This document shows positions 37,097 to 47,412 of a stretch of DNA of 64,000 nucleotides, in pieces. This DNA is from Rheinheimera sp. D18 (GTDB lineage Bacteria > Pseudomonadota > Gammaproteobacteria > Enterobacterales > Alteromonadaceae). The first letter of the stretch is position 1, and every line of letters starts with the position of its first letter. The stretch lies in assembly GCF_004345025.1 (NCBI RefSeq), contig NZ_CP037745.1, positions 992,001-1,056,000 on the forward strand. The letters are read 5' to 3'. Below the pieces are notes generated by a model that worked only from the letters and a program-made list of their open reading frames with translations, made no database searches and was not told the origin of the DNA. The position numbers and the translations under genes were made by a program.

Positions 37097-37122
37097 AAAA
37101 AAGGAGCTTAGGCTCCTTTTTT
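37097..37122 (+). terminator. Terminator after the Ig-like lipoprotein gene
   Basis: AAAAAAGGAGC and GCTCCTTTTTT form an 11-bp stem around TTAG. The same GGAGC/GCTCC core with A6/T6 flanks recurs at 58172-58200 and 58952-58977. Confidence 0.92.
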
Positions 37123-37220
37123 ATTGTATATGATTTGTTACATCTAAGTTGTGGCCAGTATAATAGCATTACTTTATAGTGCTTATAATTATCTAAATCA
37201 TGTTTATGCGGAGCGGTTAA

Positions 37221-38195
37221 ATGCGCATGGCTTTTTTCTTATCTGTTTTTTTGCTTTTTAGCGCTATAGCGCAAGCAGACAATGCTAGTTTAGCTTCACA
37301 AGTAAAAGCCTTATGGCAAGCCAAAGATTATCAGGCAGCTAAGCAATTATTGGTAGATAAAATAACCCCGAAAACCAAAGATGCCCAGTTGCTTGCTTTA
37401 TGGGGCGAAACAGAAGCAAAGTTAAATAATACCGATTTAGCTGAAGAGCTATTAAAAAAAGCCGTTAAATATGAAGCTAATAATGCAGATTATCAGCATT
37501 GGTATGCAACAGCGAGTTGCAATAAAGCCACATCGGCTAGTATGTTTAGTGCTTTAGGTTATGCTAAGCGTTGTAAAAAAGCTTATGAAACTGCGCTGAA
37601 ACTTGCACCAGAGCATCCTCGTAGCTACATTGCTCTAGCCAGTTATCTTGCTCAAGCTCCTAGTATAGCGGGGGGGGATAAAGATGCTGCGCTAGCTTTA
37701 GCTAACCAGTTAAAAGCAATAGATAAGTTACAAGGCTTGTTGTTAGAAATTAAGATTATTGATTTTGCTGACACGACGGACTTTGAGCAGTTTTTAGAGC
37801 AGGCTGTAGAGTTAAAGTCTCGGCCTGAACCTTATTTTTATCGAGCTCAGCAGTTAGCAGCAAAACAAGACTATACGGCCGCCATAAGCTTATTTGCACA
37901 AGCTATTCAACAGCCTGCTGTTGATGATGCCGCGTCGCAGCTAATATTAGAAAGCAGATATCAGTTAGCTCGAAATGCGATACTGGCTAAAACAAAAATA
38001 ACTGAAGCTATCGCTATGTTATTGCAATTTATTGCAGAATCTACAGAAGAAGAGCGTCGAGAATGGGCTCAGTTTCGCTTGGCTCAGTTATATGCATTAA
38101 ATGGTGACAAAGAATTGGCACACACTATAGTTCAGGCCCTAACATCTACTACAGAAGACGATAAACTAAAACAACAGCTAGCAGAGACGTTTTAG
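37221..38195 (+). CDS. Exported TPR protein
   Basis: A 324-residue protein with a signal peptide (hydrophobic 4-16, cut after AQA). It has about five TPR-like helical pairs: VKALWQAKDYQAAKQLL, AELLLKKAVKYEANNADY-type repeats, and AYETALKLAPEHPRSYIALASYL. The PSIAGGDKDAAL stretch is a motif seen in a group of periplasmic TPR proteins, and two cysteines (near 99 and 116) may form a disulfide. A partner is not known. The codons for the AGGD stretch contain a run of eight G (37670-37677). Confidence 0.75.
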   Translation: MRMAFFLSVFLLFSAIAQADNASLASQVKALWQAKDYQAAKQLLVDKITPKTKDAQLLALWGETEAKLNNTDLAEELLKKAVKYEANNADYQHWYATASCNKATSASMFSALGYAKRCKKAYETALKLAPEHPRSYIALASYLAQAPSIAGGDKDAALALANQLKAIDKLQGLLLEIKIIDFADTTDFEQFLEQAVELKSRPEPYFYRAQQLAAKQDYTAAISLFAQAIQQPAVDDAASQLILESRYQLARNAILAKTKITEAIAMLLQFIAESTEEERREWAQFRLAQLYALNGDKELAHTIVQALTSTTEDDKLKQQLAETF

Positions 38196-38213
38196 CAAGG
38201 AAGAGAATAGCGA

Positions 38214-38255
38214 AGCACTTAAAGCGACTAAATTTGTTTAATCGCTTTAAGTGCT
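38214..38255. terminator. Long hairpin between the TPR gene and astB
   Basis: AGCACTTAAAGCGA and TCGCTTTAAGTGCT are a perfect 14-bp stem, with a further TAAA/TTTA pairing in the loop. It lies between convergent genes, so a bidirectional terminator is likely although U runs are short. Confidence 0.7.
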
Positions 38256-38267
38256 ATTTAAGCAAGC

Positions 38268-39614
38268 TTATTTACTTTGTTGAAACTGATAAACCGATCC
38301 TAAATCTAATAGTTGGGTTAATTCATCTAAAGCGGTGCGTGACTCAACCAATAATTGGGGATCAGCTAAGTCTGCTTCTGATAATTCATCACGGTAATGC
38401 TTATCTACCCACTGGTTTAAATCAGCAAATAGGTTGTCATTCATAATTACGTGCTGATTGACCGCGGCTTGCTCTTGTTCACTTAAAACTACCCGTAGTC
38501 TTAAACAAGCAGGGCCACCACCATTTTGCATGCTTTGCTTAACATCATAATAGTGAACTTGTTTAATTGGCGTGCCACGGCTTGTTAGTTGTTGTAAATA
38601 GCTATGTACTGTAGGGTTGTCGCGGCATTCTGTTGGCGCAATAATGGCCATCTCACCATTAGGAAGAGTGATAACTTGAGTATTAAATAAATAGGTTTTA
38701 ATTGCTTGTTCAACACTAACTTCGTCTGTTTTAACTTCAATCAGATGGAGTTCTTGGTCATTGCCAAATTTACGTTGTAACTCGGCTAGTTTATTTTTGC
38801 TATCAACAAAAGCTTGTTGATGATAAAACAGCACGTTTTGATTGCCAACGGCAATAACATCGTTATGAAATACCCCTTGGTCAATTACATCAGGGTTTTG
38901 TTGCATATAGACTACTTGGTCTTGATTTAAACCGTGTAAGCGGGCTACAGCTTCACAAGCTTCTAAGGTATGTCTGGCAGGGTAGCGTGTTGGGGCAGGT
39001 TTGGTGCTATCAAAAGCGTAGCGACCAAAAACAAAAAGCTCAACACCGGTTTTGCCATACTGACTACAAAGTCTGGTATGATTTGCCGCGCCTTCATCAC
39101 CAAAGTGGTCATTATCTGGTAAATGTGTATGATGCGCAAAATGCGAAGTGCTGCGAAACATAGCTTGCAGAATTTTGCCCGTCGTTACCGGTTCAAGTGA
39201 ACGATGAAATTTGTTGGTAAGGTTAGCTGGGGTAAAATGTATTTTACCATCTGCGGTATCAGCACTAGGTGAAATAGTGGCAGCATTGGCAGTCCACATG
39301 CTAGATGCAGAGCACACAGCTTTAAACACTGCTGGAGCCAGTTTTGCCGCTTTTTCGATAACTTGTGTGTCTGTGCCAGTAAAGCCAAGACGACGCAGTG
39401 TGTAGGTGTCTGGGCGCTCTTGTGGTGCTAATACGCCTTGCACTAAGCCTAAATCATGTAAGGCTTTCATTTTGCTTAGGCCTTGTTTTGCTGCTTGGCG
39501 CGGGCTGGACGTATTTTTAGCGTTAGATAAAGAGGCAACGTTGCCAACAGATAACCCGGCATAGTTGTGCGTTGGTCCTACCAGACCATCAAAATTGGCT
39601 TCAAAGAATTTCAT
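38268..39614 (-). CDS. astB: N-succinylarginine dihydrolase
   Basis: AstB hydrolyses N2-succinylarginine to succinylornithine, carbon dioxide and ammonia in the arginine succinyltransferase pathway. The 448-residue protein shows [45 protein letters not shown] and [12 protein letters not shown], the last holding the catalytic cysteine. The ATG at 39612-39614 fits the family; an in-frame ATG at 39755 would add 47 unrelated residues. No other ast genes are in the window, so it is a detached member. A palindrome lies 78 bases upstream. Confidence 0.96.
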   Translation of the reverse strand: MKFFEANFDGLVGPTHNYAGLSVGNVASLSNAKNTSSPRQAAKQGLSKMKALHDLGLVQGVLAPQERPDTYTLRRLGFTGTDTQVIEKAAKLAPAVFKAVCSASSMWTANAATISPSADTADGKIHFTPANLTNKFHRSLEPVTTGKILQAMFRSTSHFAHHTHLPDNDHFGDEGAANHTRLCSQYGKTGVELFVFGRYAFDSTKPAPTRYPARHTLEACEAVARLHGLNQDQVVYMQQNPDVIDQGVFHNDVIAVGNQNVLFYHQQAFVDSKNKLAELQRKFGNDQELHLIEVKTDEVSVEQAIKTYLFNTQVITLPNGEMAIIAPTECRDNPTVHSYLQQLTSRGTPIKQVHYYDVKQSMQNGGGPACLRLRVVLSEQEQAAVNQHVIMNDNLFADLNQWVDKHYRDELSEADLADPQLLVESRTALDELTQLLDLGSVYQFQQSK

Positions 39615-39691
39615 TTTTGCTTTATATCCTTTAGTTGAAATGGGCACTGTTTTTATTATTTTTGCGGCCACATAGGATGCTTCATTTGGTT

Positions 39692-39708
39692 TGGCGAACC
39701 TTTCGCCA
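39692..39708. promoter_or_regulatory. Palindrome upstream of astB
   Basis: TGGCGAA CCT TTCGCCA, a perfect 7-3-7 palindrome, lies in the divergent region between astB and topA. It is a candidate operator; it does not look like an ArgR box. Confidence 0.4.
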
Positions 39709-39838
39709 GGCAGCTCGGAAAATGAGCCGGTTTGCATAATAATGAGTTTATTCACTTGTCACAACTGCGGTTTACGGATATATGTTAAAAAAGCAGCGTT
39801 GATGACATGCACAAAAAGTTAGGGATCTCAGGATTAAG

Positions 39839-42424
39839 ATGGCTAAATCACTGGTAATAGTAGAATCACCGGCAAAAGCAAAAACGATTAATAAATACCT
39901 TGGCAATGACTTTATTGTAAAGTCGAGCGTGGGGCATATTCGTGATTTGCCAACCAGCAGTACTAAAGAGAAATCCGCAGCTAAAAAATTGCTCAGTAAA
40001 GAAGAAAAAGAGTATCAAGCTTTAGTCGACCGTATGGGCATTGACCCTGTAAACGGCTGGAAAGCACGTTATGAAATTCTTCCAGGTAAAGAAAAAGTTG
40101 TTAAAGAGCTCAAAGCGCTAGCTGATAAAGCCGACACCATTTATTTAGCAACGGACTTAGACCGTGAGGGTGAGGCAATAGCGTGGCATTTACAGCAAAT
40201 TATCGGCGGTGATGAGCAGCGCTTTAAACGTGTGGTATTTAACGAAATTACCCAAAATGCTATTCAAAACGCATTTAAAGAACCGGGTGAGCTTAATGTT
40301 GACCGAGTTAACGCCCAGCAAGCGCGGCGCTTTTTGGACCGTGTGGTAGGTTTTATGGTGTCCCCGTTATTATGGAAAAAAGTAGCTAGGGGCTTGTCAG
40401 CCGGCCGAGTACAATCTGTTGCAGTGCGTTTAGTGGTAGAGCGCGAGCGCGAGATTAAAGCTTTTGTGCCAGAAGAATACTGGACACTAGTTGCCGATAC
40501 ACAAACCCAAGCTAAGCAAGGCTTACTATTAGATGTTACGCGTCAGCAAGGCAAAGCCTTTAAACCGGTTAATAAAGCTCAGGCTGATGCTGCGTTAGCA
40601 CAATTAAATAATGCTGATTACAAGGTTGTAGAACGCGAAGATAAACCCAGTAGCAGTAAACCGCAGGCGCCGTTTATAACGTCAACGTTGCAACAAGCTG
40701 CCAGTACGCGGTTAGGTTACGGCGTAAAGAAAACCATGATGTTAGCACAGCGTTTGTATGAAGCCGGCCATATTACCTATATGCGTACTGACTCAACAAA
40801 CTTAAGTGCCGATGCCGTAACGGCTTGTCGCGATTATATTGTTGAGCAGTTTGGTAAAAAATACTTACCCGAGCAGCCTCTGAGTTACGGCAGTAAAGCC
40901 AACGCACAAGAAGCACACGAAGCGATACGCCCATCAGACGTTAGTGTTATGGCGGGTAGTTTGGCCGATATGGAAGCCGATGCGCGTAAACTATACGAAC
41001 TGATCTGGCGCCAGTTTATTGCCTGCCAAATGCCACCAGCACAATACGACGTTACTAATATTATTGTGCAAGCGGCTGATTTTGAACTAAAAGCCAAAGG
41101 CCGAGTATTACGTTTTGATGGTTGGACTAAAGTACAACCTGCACAAAAACGTAAAGACGAAGAAGACAACGTATTGCCTGATGTGAAACCAGGTGAAGTG
41201 TTAAGTCTTACTGAGCTGCAAAGCGCTCAGCATTTTACTAAACCGCCAGCACGCTTTAGTGAAGCAAGTTTAGTAAAAGAGTTAGAAAAACGTGGTATTG
41301 GTCGACCATCAACCTACGCATCAATTATCTCTACTATTCAAGACCGCGGTTATGTTCGGGTGGAAAATAAGCGTTTTTATGCTGAGAAAATGGGCGAAAT
41401 TGTTACCGATCGCTTAGTTGAAAACTTCAACGATTTAATGAATTACGACTTTACGGCCAATATGGAGCTAAAGCTTGACGATATTGCTAACGGCCAAGCC
41501 CAATGGCGTAAAGAGCTAGACACCTTTTATGGCGATTTTTATCAGAAATTAAAGACCGCAGAAAACGATCCTGAACAAGGCGGTATGCGGGTTAATCAAT
41601 TTGTGTTAACCGATATTCCTTGTGCAACCTGTGGTAGGCCAATGGGCATACGCACGGCGTCTACCGGGGTGTTTTTAGGTTGTTCAGGTTATAACCTGCC
41701 ACCTAAAGAGCGTTGTACCACGACCATGAATTTAGTGTCGGGTGACGATGCGGTGGCGGTGACTAATGACGAAGAAATGGAAACTGAAGCTTTACGTCAG
41801 AAGAAACGCTGTGTTAAGTGCGGCACCGCAATGGACAGTTATCTGATTGATGAAGGCCGTAAACTGCATGTATGTGGTAATAACCCTGCTTGTACTGGCT
41901 ATGAGGTAGAGCAAGGTAGCTTTAAAATTAAAGGCTACGACGGCCCACTTATTGAATGCGATAAATGCGGCTCTGATATGCAGTTAAAATCTGGCCGGTT
42001 TGGCAAGTATTTTGGTTGTACTAATGCAGAGTGTAAAAACACGCGGAAATTACTGCGTAGTGGCGAAGCGGCACCACCGAAGGAAGATCCGGTACATTTG
42101 CCTGAGCTAAAATGCGAAAAATCAGACACCTACTTTGTATTACGTGATGGCGCAGCTGGCTTATTTATGGCAGCTGCAACTTTTCCAAAATCGCGTGAAA
42201 CTAGGGCGCCGTTGGTAGCTGAGTTAGCACAATATCGAGAGCGCATTTCGCCGAAGTTTTATTACCTTGCTGATGCACCGGCCAAAGATCCTGATGGTAA
42301 TCCGGCTATCGTGCGCTGGAGCCGTAAAACCAAGCAGCAGTACGTTATGTCGGAAAAAGACGGTAAAGCCAGCGGCTGGTCTGCATGGTACGAAAACGGT
42401 AAGTGGATAGTGACTAAAAGCTAA
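39839..42424 (+). CDS. topA: DNA topoisomerase I
   Basis: Type IA topoisomerase that removes negative supercoils. The 861-residue protein begins with the Toprim domain ([16 protein letters not shown], and [14 protein letters not shown] with the metal-binding acids). The active-site tyrosine is Y314 in [12 protein letters not shown]. Residues 590 to 740 hold three four-cysteine zinc ribbons (CATCGRP...C, CVKCGTA...C, CDKCGSD...C), followed by C-terminal domains that contact single-stranded DNA and RNA polymerase. AGGATT precedes the ATG. It is transcribed alone and ends at a strong terminator. Confidence 0.97.
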   Translation: MAKSLVIVESPAKAKTINKYLGNDFIVKSSVGHIRDLPTSSTKEKSAAKKLLSKEEKEYQALVDRMGIDPVNGWKARYEILPGKEKVVKELKALADKADTIYLATDLDREGEAIAWHLQQIIGGDEQRFKRVVFNEITQNAIQNAFKEPGELNVDRVNAQQARRFLDRVVGFMVSPLLWKKVARGLSAGRVQSVAVRLVVEREREIKAFVPEEYWTLVADTQTQAKQGLLLDVTRQQGKAFKPVNKAQADAALAQLNNADYKVVEREDKPSSSKPQAPFITSTLQQAASTRLGYGVKKTMMLAQRLYEAGHITYMRTDSTNLSADAVTACRDYIVEQFGKKYLPEQPLSYGSKANAQEAHEAIRPSDVSVMAGSLADMEADARKLYELIWRQFIACQMPPAQYDVTNIIVQAADFELKAKGRVLRFDGWTKVQPAQKRKDEEDNVLPDVKPGEVLSLTELQSAQHFTKPPARFSEASLVKELEKRGIGRPSTYASIISTIQDRGYVRVENKRFYAEKMGEIVTDRLVENFNDLMNYDFTANMELKLDDIANGQAQWRKELDTFYGDFYQKLKTAENDPEQGGMRVNQFVLTDIPCATCGRPMGIRTASTGVFLGCSGYNLPPKERCTTTMNLVSGDDAVAVTNDEEMETEALRQKKRCVKCGTAMDSYLIDEGRKLHVCGNNPACTGYEVEQGSFKIKGYDGPLIECDKCGSDMQLKSGRFGKYFGCTNAECKNTRKLLRSGEAAPPKEDPVHLPELKCEKSDTYFVLRDGAAGLFMAAATFPKSRETRAPLVAELAQYRERISPKFYYLADAPAKDPDGNPAIVRWSRKTKQQYVMSEKDGKASGWSAWYENGKWIVTKS

Positions 42425-42436
42425 TAGGTAAAAGCG

Positions 42437-42467
42437 AAAAGGGGCTAACGTAGTTAGCCCCTTTTTT
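42437..42467. terminator. Terminator after topA
   Basis: AAAAGGGGCTAAC and GTTAGCCCCTTTT make a 13-bp stem with a GTA loop and a T run. The A-rich upstream arm could also serve the convergent gene at 42498-43262. Confidence 0.92.
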
Positions 42468-42497
42468 ATAGTAAAAACGTAAACCCATAGTAAAACG

Positions 42498-43262
42498 CTA
42501 CCATTTGCGTTTGGGTGCAAATAACTCATCCAAATCTTTGTTTTCTTTTTCTTCTTTTTTCTCTCGGTCTCTAAGATTGCCCTCTTTTAATTGGGTGGCA
42601 ATATCTTCTAGCGCCTGTATTACTTCTGATTTTCTTGTTAGTACGTAATCATCTTGATGCGGAGTCGCACCAAGTGCGGACAGCGCTTTTTCAAAGTACT
42701 GTCGGGCTGAGCCTAACATACTATTATTACGAGCTTGATTTCCGCGTTTAATTTGGCTTTCTACATTAATTTTTAATTGCAACGCTTCAAGTCGTTTATC
42801 TTCTTGCACCACCATTTGTGTATCAACGTTACCCCTAGCGTGTTCTGCACGAAGTACCGTACGAAGCCTTTTAATGGCTTTAATCATGCCGATAAGTTGC
42901 TGATCATTGTCTGGTAAGGTTATTGATTCAGCAACGACACCTGCGTCAGCCGCCGGCTCAGCAAGGCGCTTTTCTGTTTCTTGTAAACGTTGTTTTATGT
43001 CACGACTGCCGGATTCTAATTCAACCATTGCCTTTAATGTCAACGCAATGCGCTTTAATAACATATTGCTAAGCGTAGGCGACATCGGCACGTTAGCGGA
43101 ATTAACTAATAGTTCTTCAGTGTCTTCCAGTACGGTACGTAATTTACCAAACTCGGCGCGTTTTAACGTAGCAAGGCGTTCTTTATGTTGTTGAATTGCA
43201 TTTACTATTATTGCGATAACTACCAGTGCAATAACGAGCGTTATAATTAAGGTTAACAGCAT
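42498..43262 (-). CDS. Membrane-anchored coiled-coil protein of unknown function
   Basis: A 254-residue protein with one N-terminal membrane helix (residues 2-22) and a long cytoplasmic, mostly helical region. Residues 25-110 and 120-165 have heptad-like patterns rich in Leu, Lys and Glu. Residues 172-215 look like a single TPR-type hairpin (QIKRGNQARNNSMLGSARQY and following). The C-terminal tail is highly charged (EKKEEKENKDLDELF). No known family is recognised. It is convergent with topA, and the kinase gene at 43339-44031 lies 76 bases upstream in the same direction. Confidence 0.75.
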   Translation of the reverse strand: MLLTLIITLVIALVVIAIIVNAIQQHKERLATLKRAEFGKLRTVLEDTEELLVNSANVPMSPTLSNMLLKRIALTLKAMVELESGSRDIKQRLQETEKRLAEPAADAGVVAESITLPDNDQQLIGMIKAIKRLRTVLRAEHARGNVDTQMVVQEDKRLEALQLKINVESQIKRGNQARNNSMLGSARQYFEKALSALGATPHQDDYVLTRKSEVIQALEDIATQLKEGNLRDREKKEEKENKDLDELFAPKRKW

Positions 43263-43338
43263 TTAAACCCCATTTTCACCTGCGCATTTATTATTATATT
43301 AATCACAAAACGGCTGAAATAACAGCTATCAGTATTTT

Positions 43339-44031
43339 TCATGGCAAAGATACGCAGAATACACCACCACCGAGTTTGCCACCATTGCTTAAATTTACGG
43401 TGCCGCGCTCACCTTTGTTAAAGTGCGCGGCAGCAATGAGTTTCGCAAAAAATATGCCTAACCCTGTGTGGTTATTGGCAAGATCGGGCGTATTCATATC
43501 AAAATCGGTATTGCTGAGCATAAATGCCGGAAAACCTGGGCCGTCGTCATGCACCTCTATAACTAATTTATTATCTTGCTGCTTAATGTGTAATAAAATT
43601 GCGGATTTGCAATAACGTAAGGCATTAGCCACCGCATCATTAATTAGATTTATAATGAGGTCGTAATCAAAAAACCAACGTAAATCTGGTTCGTGGTCTA
43701 CCGTAACCGTTAAACGTTGTTGCTCGGTAAAAAACTGATTTTTAAGCAGTACCTCTTCGGTAATATCAGACAGATAATACTCATCAACCTGCACTGGCAT
43801 TTGGTTGCGCTCAAAACGATACAATGACAGCAATTGCAGTAAGTTGGAGTTTAGCCGGTTAGCTTCATAGCTTAACCGTGCTAGTTCATCGCGCGCCGTT
43901 TCGGATAGCTGTTGGCGTTCCTGTTGAATAAGCTCGGTAGACTGAATAAGCATGCACAATGAGTTTTTCATATCGTGTACTGTTGATGCCAAGACCGAGG
44001 CAAAATCAATGCTTGGGATGCTATTATGCAT
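43339..44031 (-). CDS. Cytoplasmic histidine kinase without a sensor domain
   Basis: A 230-residue kinase core. H19 in TVHDMKNSLCML is the likely phosphorylation site of an atypical dimerisation helix (HDxKNS). The ATPase domain has NLINDAVANALRYCKS (N box), VHDDGPGFP (G1) and HTGLGIFFAKLI (G2). No membrane helix, PAS or GAF domain precedes the core. The start at 44029-44031 has GGAG nine bases upstream; an earlier in-frame ATG at 44055 adds eight residues. No response regulator is adjacent, so its partner is elsewhere. Confidence 0.85.
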   Translation of the reverse strand: MHNSIPSIDFASVLASTVHDMKNSLCMLIQSTELIQQERQQLSETARDELARLSYEANRLNSNLLQLLSLYRFERNQMPVQVDEYYLSDITEEVLLKNQFFTEQQRLTVTVDHEPDLRWFFDYDLIINLINDAVANALRYCKSAILLHIKQQDNKLVIEVHDDGPGFPAFMLSNTDFDMNTPDLANNHTGLGIFFAKLIAAAHFNKGERGTVNLSNGGKLGGGVFCVSLP

Positions 44032-44193
44032 ATATTCTCCATAATGGTGTATCACGCGTAATGCTTGTTATACCGCGGCCTCGTTATTTTTTTAGCTATG
44101 ATTTAGTTATAACGCGCCGCAAATTAAAAATAAGTTGGAATATCTTACTATAGATGTATATTAAACAATGATATGCCATTACCGGACCAGTAA

Positions 44194-45174
<981 letters not shown>

Positions 45175-45201
45175 TTTCCTGCGTTAATTCAGTAGCATCA
45201 A

Positions 45202-45224
45202 GCCGTTTTATCTAATGAAACGGC
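45202..45224. repeat. Hairpin after cysB
   Basis: GCCGTTT and AAACGGC form a 7-bp stem around nine bases, 28 bases after the cysB stop. No T run follows, so it is at best a weak terminator. Confidence 0.45.
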
Positions 45225-45240
45225 GTTGCCTAGTTGCAAA

Positions 45241-45255
45241 TAAGAATAGTTATCA
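45241..45255. promoter_or_regulatory. Candidate Fur box
   Basis: TAAGAATAGTTATCA matches the 7-1-7 Fur motif TGATAATnATTATCA at 11 of 14 specified positions. It lies 40 bases upstream of the PepSY gene ATG, where a repressor would block transcription of the three-gene operon. Confidence 0.6.
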
Positions 45256-45294
45256 GTATCATGCCCGCCATGTTTAGTTAATCGTAAATTGTGT

Positions 45295-45924
45295 ATGAGC
45301 AAATTTTCGCGCGGCCCAGTATTAGCGAAGTTTATACGGGCAACGCATAGCTATAGCTCGATGTTGGTGCTGGTATTGCTGCTATTTTTCGCCATAACAG
45401 GCATAACACTCAATCATCCTGAGTTAATACAGAGCAAAGCAGGTCAACATAGCCAGCAGCTTGAGCTTACGCTGCCTACGCATTTACGTTTCTCCAGTTT
45501 ACCAAGCGCAAGTGAAGAGCAGTATAAAATAGCTGAGCAGTTTCGCCAGTGGTTAAGTGAAACCTATCAGGTACAAGCGTCGGTATTTAGTTACCAGTTT
45601 GAACCTGACGATATGCTGCTTGAACTGTATTTTAAGCGCCCAGCGGGTTATGCCAGTGTGGTAGTTAATTTTAGCGAAGACAAAGCCGAGTTAGATAGCG
45701 AGTTTTCTGGTTACTTGGCATTGCTAAATGATTTACATAAAGGGCGTGACGCAGGGCTTAGTTGGTTAGTGCTAATTGATTTAACGGCGTTGGCTTGCAT
45801 TATCTTTGCGCTTACGGGGTTCTATTTAATTTTAAAACAACCTTCGCGCCGTTCTATAGGTAATAGTTTGGCGATGATAGGCGTATTTATAACGCTATTT
45901 GCATATTTTTTATCAGTACATTAA
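45295..45924 (+). CDS. PepSY-associated transmembrane protein
   Basis: A 209-residue inner-membrane protein. TM1 at about 18-40 follows RATHSYSSM; a periplasmic PepSY-like region (about 45-150) holds LNDLHKGRDAG before two C-terminal helices. This WH/LHxGR pattern is typical of PepSY TM proteins linked to iron uptake and periplasmic ferric reduction. The ATG at 45295 is preferred over TTG at 45289. It is the first gene of a three-gene set with a Fur-like box upstream. Iron-related function is inferred from the family and that site. Confidence 0.8.
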   Translation: MSKFSRGPVLAKFIRATHSYSSMLVLVLLLFFAITGITLNHPELIQSKAGQHSQQLELTLPTHLRFSSLPSASEEQYKIAEQFRQWLSETYQVQASVFSYQFEPDDMLLELYFKRPAGYASVVVNFSEDKAELDSEFSGYLALLNDLHKGRDAGLSWLVLIDLTALACIIFALTGFYLILKQPSRRSIGNSLAMIGVFITLFAYFLSVH

Positions 45925-45958
45925 GTCGACTTAAGCATAATTTAAACAGGAGTGAGTT

Positions 45959-46456
45959 ATGAGGTTAGTTAAAACCAGCTTGTTGGGATGTGTTATTGCG
46001 TTGCTATGGGCTAATAGTATTAATGCTGCGGCAACTGAAATAAGTTTGCAATTACCACAAATAGAGACAAGCCAGTATCATCGGCCTTATGTTGCAGTTT
46101 GGGTGGAAGATGCACAGCAGCAGCCAGTAAAACTGATTGCTTTGTGGGTGCAAAAGCCGGACTGGCTGAAAGATTTACGTCGCTTTTGGCGCAAAATTGG
46201 CCGCAGTGATACCGCATTAGTTGATGCTGTAAGTAGCGCGACGCAAAAGTCGGGTAGCTATACGTTGCAGTGGGACGGTAAAGATGATCAAGGCCGAGAA
46301 CTGACTGCCGGAACATACACTTTGTTAGTTGAAGCAGCAAGAGAGCAGGGCGGCCGCAGTTTGGTAAAACACGAGTTTAAGTGGCCAGCAACAGGCGCTT
46401 TTATTGAGATTGCGGCTGAGGGCGAGCTGGGCAATATTTCTGCGCGTTTACGTTAA
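45959..46456 (+). CDS. DUF2271 periplasmic protein
   Basis: A 165-residue exported protein with a signal peptide (hydrophobic 9-21, cut after NAA). The core shows YVAVWVEDAQQQPVKLIALW and WLKDLRRFWRK, DUF2271 signatures. The C-terminal WDGKDDQGRELTAGTYTL matches the FlgD-type Ig-like fold. Function unknown; members usually sit beside PepSY and DUF4198 genes. It begins 34 bases after the PepSY gene with AGGAG upstream. Confidence 0.82.
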   Translation: MRLVKTSLLGCVIALLWANSINAAATEISLQLPQIETSQYHRPYVAVWVEDAQQQPVKLIALWVQKPDWLKDLRRFWRKIGRSDTALVDAVSSATQKSGSYTLQWDGKDDQGRELTAGTYTLLVEAAREQGGRSLVKHEFKWPATGAFIEIAAEGELGNISARLR

Positions 46457-46491
46457 TTAAGCACAAGTTAATTTATAATAAGGACGAATTT

Positions 46492-47292
46492 ATGTTAAAA
46501 AAAGCTGTAGTACTTCTGTCATCTTTATTGGTTACAGGTAGCTTAAGTGCACACACCTTATGGGTTATGCCGAGTCATTATGTGTTATCTAAACCCAACA
46601 GTTGGATTGCCGTTGATGCGTCTGCCGGTAATATGACCTTTGTCGCAGATAAAGGCATCGCGTTAACCGCTTTAAAAATGTATCAGCCAGACGGTAGTGC
46701 TAAAGTGATTACCGATGTCTATCAAGGTAAGCGTAAATCGATGGCCGACGTGCAACTGGGCGGTGACGGCACCTACCGTTTAGAGCTAGCAAATCCAGTA
46801 CGTTTTTTTACTAGCTATGAGTTAGCTGGTGAAAAGAAACGCCTAATGGCAAATAAAGCCGAGCGTAGCGCACAGTTACCTAAAGGTGCCACTAACGTTG
46901 AAACAGTGCAAATGCGTAGCCGCAATTTTGCTTATATTACCGTTAATGCGCCAACAAACACCGTGTTAAAATTGCAAGGTGAAGGCTTAGAGCTTAGCAG
47001 CAAAAACCATCCGGCCGATGCCGTGGCCAATGAAGAGCAGCAGTTTGTTTTTAACTTAAATGGCAAACCGCAAGCTGGAGTTAAAGGCATATTGTCTTTT
47101 GATGGCGAATTATACCGTAACGAAGCCGGACGCATAGAGTTTGAAACCAACAGTGAAGGCCGTTTTAGCTTTACGCCTGAACAGGCTGGGCGTTATTTAA
47201 TAGAAGCATCTTATTCAGCTGATATGGCAACTGATGTTGCTGATAAGGTACGCGAGTCTATTACCTATAGCTTTGAGGTCGCACTACCATAA
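46492..47292 (+). CDS. DUF4198 periplasmic protein
   Basis: A 266-residue exported protein. The signal peptide ends at SLSA, so the mature protein starts with HTLWVMPSHYVL, a histidine at or near the N-terminus as in metal-handling DUF4198/NikK-like proteins. The C-terminal region (about 190-262) has the KPQAGVKGILSFDG and EGRFSFTPEQAGRYLIEASY pattern of an Ig-like domain. Together with DUF2271 and PepSY proteins it probably handles metal at the cell envelope (inference). AAGGAC stands 6 bases upstream of the ATG. Confidence 0.82.
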   Translation: MLKKAVVLLSSLLVTGSLSAHTLWVMPSHYVLSKPNSWIAVDASAGNMTFVADKGIALTALKMYQPDGSAKVITDVYQGKRKSMADVQLGGDGTYRLELANPVRFFTSYELAGEKKRLMANKAERSAQLPKGATNVETVQMRSRNFAYITVNAPTNTVLKLQGEGLELSSKNHPADAVANEEQQFVFNLNGKPQAGVKGILSFDGELYRNEAGRIEFETNSEGRFSFTPEQAGRYLIEASYSADMATDVADKVRESITYSFEVALP

Positions 47293-47317
47293 ATTCGCAA
47301 TTATATAGCGCGTTATA

Positions 47318-47351
47318 ACAAAGCCAGCCTAATGTATTAGGTTGGCTTTGT
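47318..47351 (+). terminator. Hairpin ending the PepSY-DUF2271-DUF4198 operon
   Basis: ACAAAGCCAGCCTAAT and ATTAGGTTGGCTTTGT pair over up to 15 bp with one G-U. The U tract after it is interrupted (TGCTATTTGTT), so efficiency is uncertain. Confidence 0.7.
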
Positions 47352-47412
47352 GCTATTTGTTACACTGTGCATTATCTTATTTACTCTTTAAAACGGTAAT
47401 ATTAGGAAAACC

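Noticed and set aside
39615-39755. 47-residue N-terminal extension of astB
   Set aside because: It does not resemble AstB, whose N-terminus is well conserved from [10 protein letters not shown]; the region is better read as a promoter.
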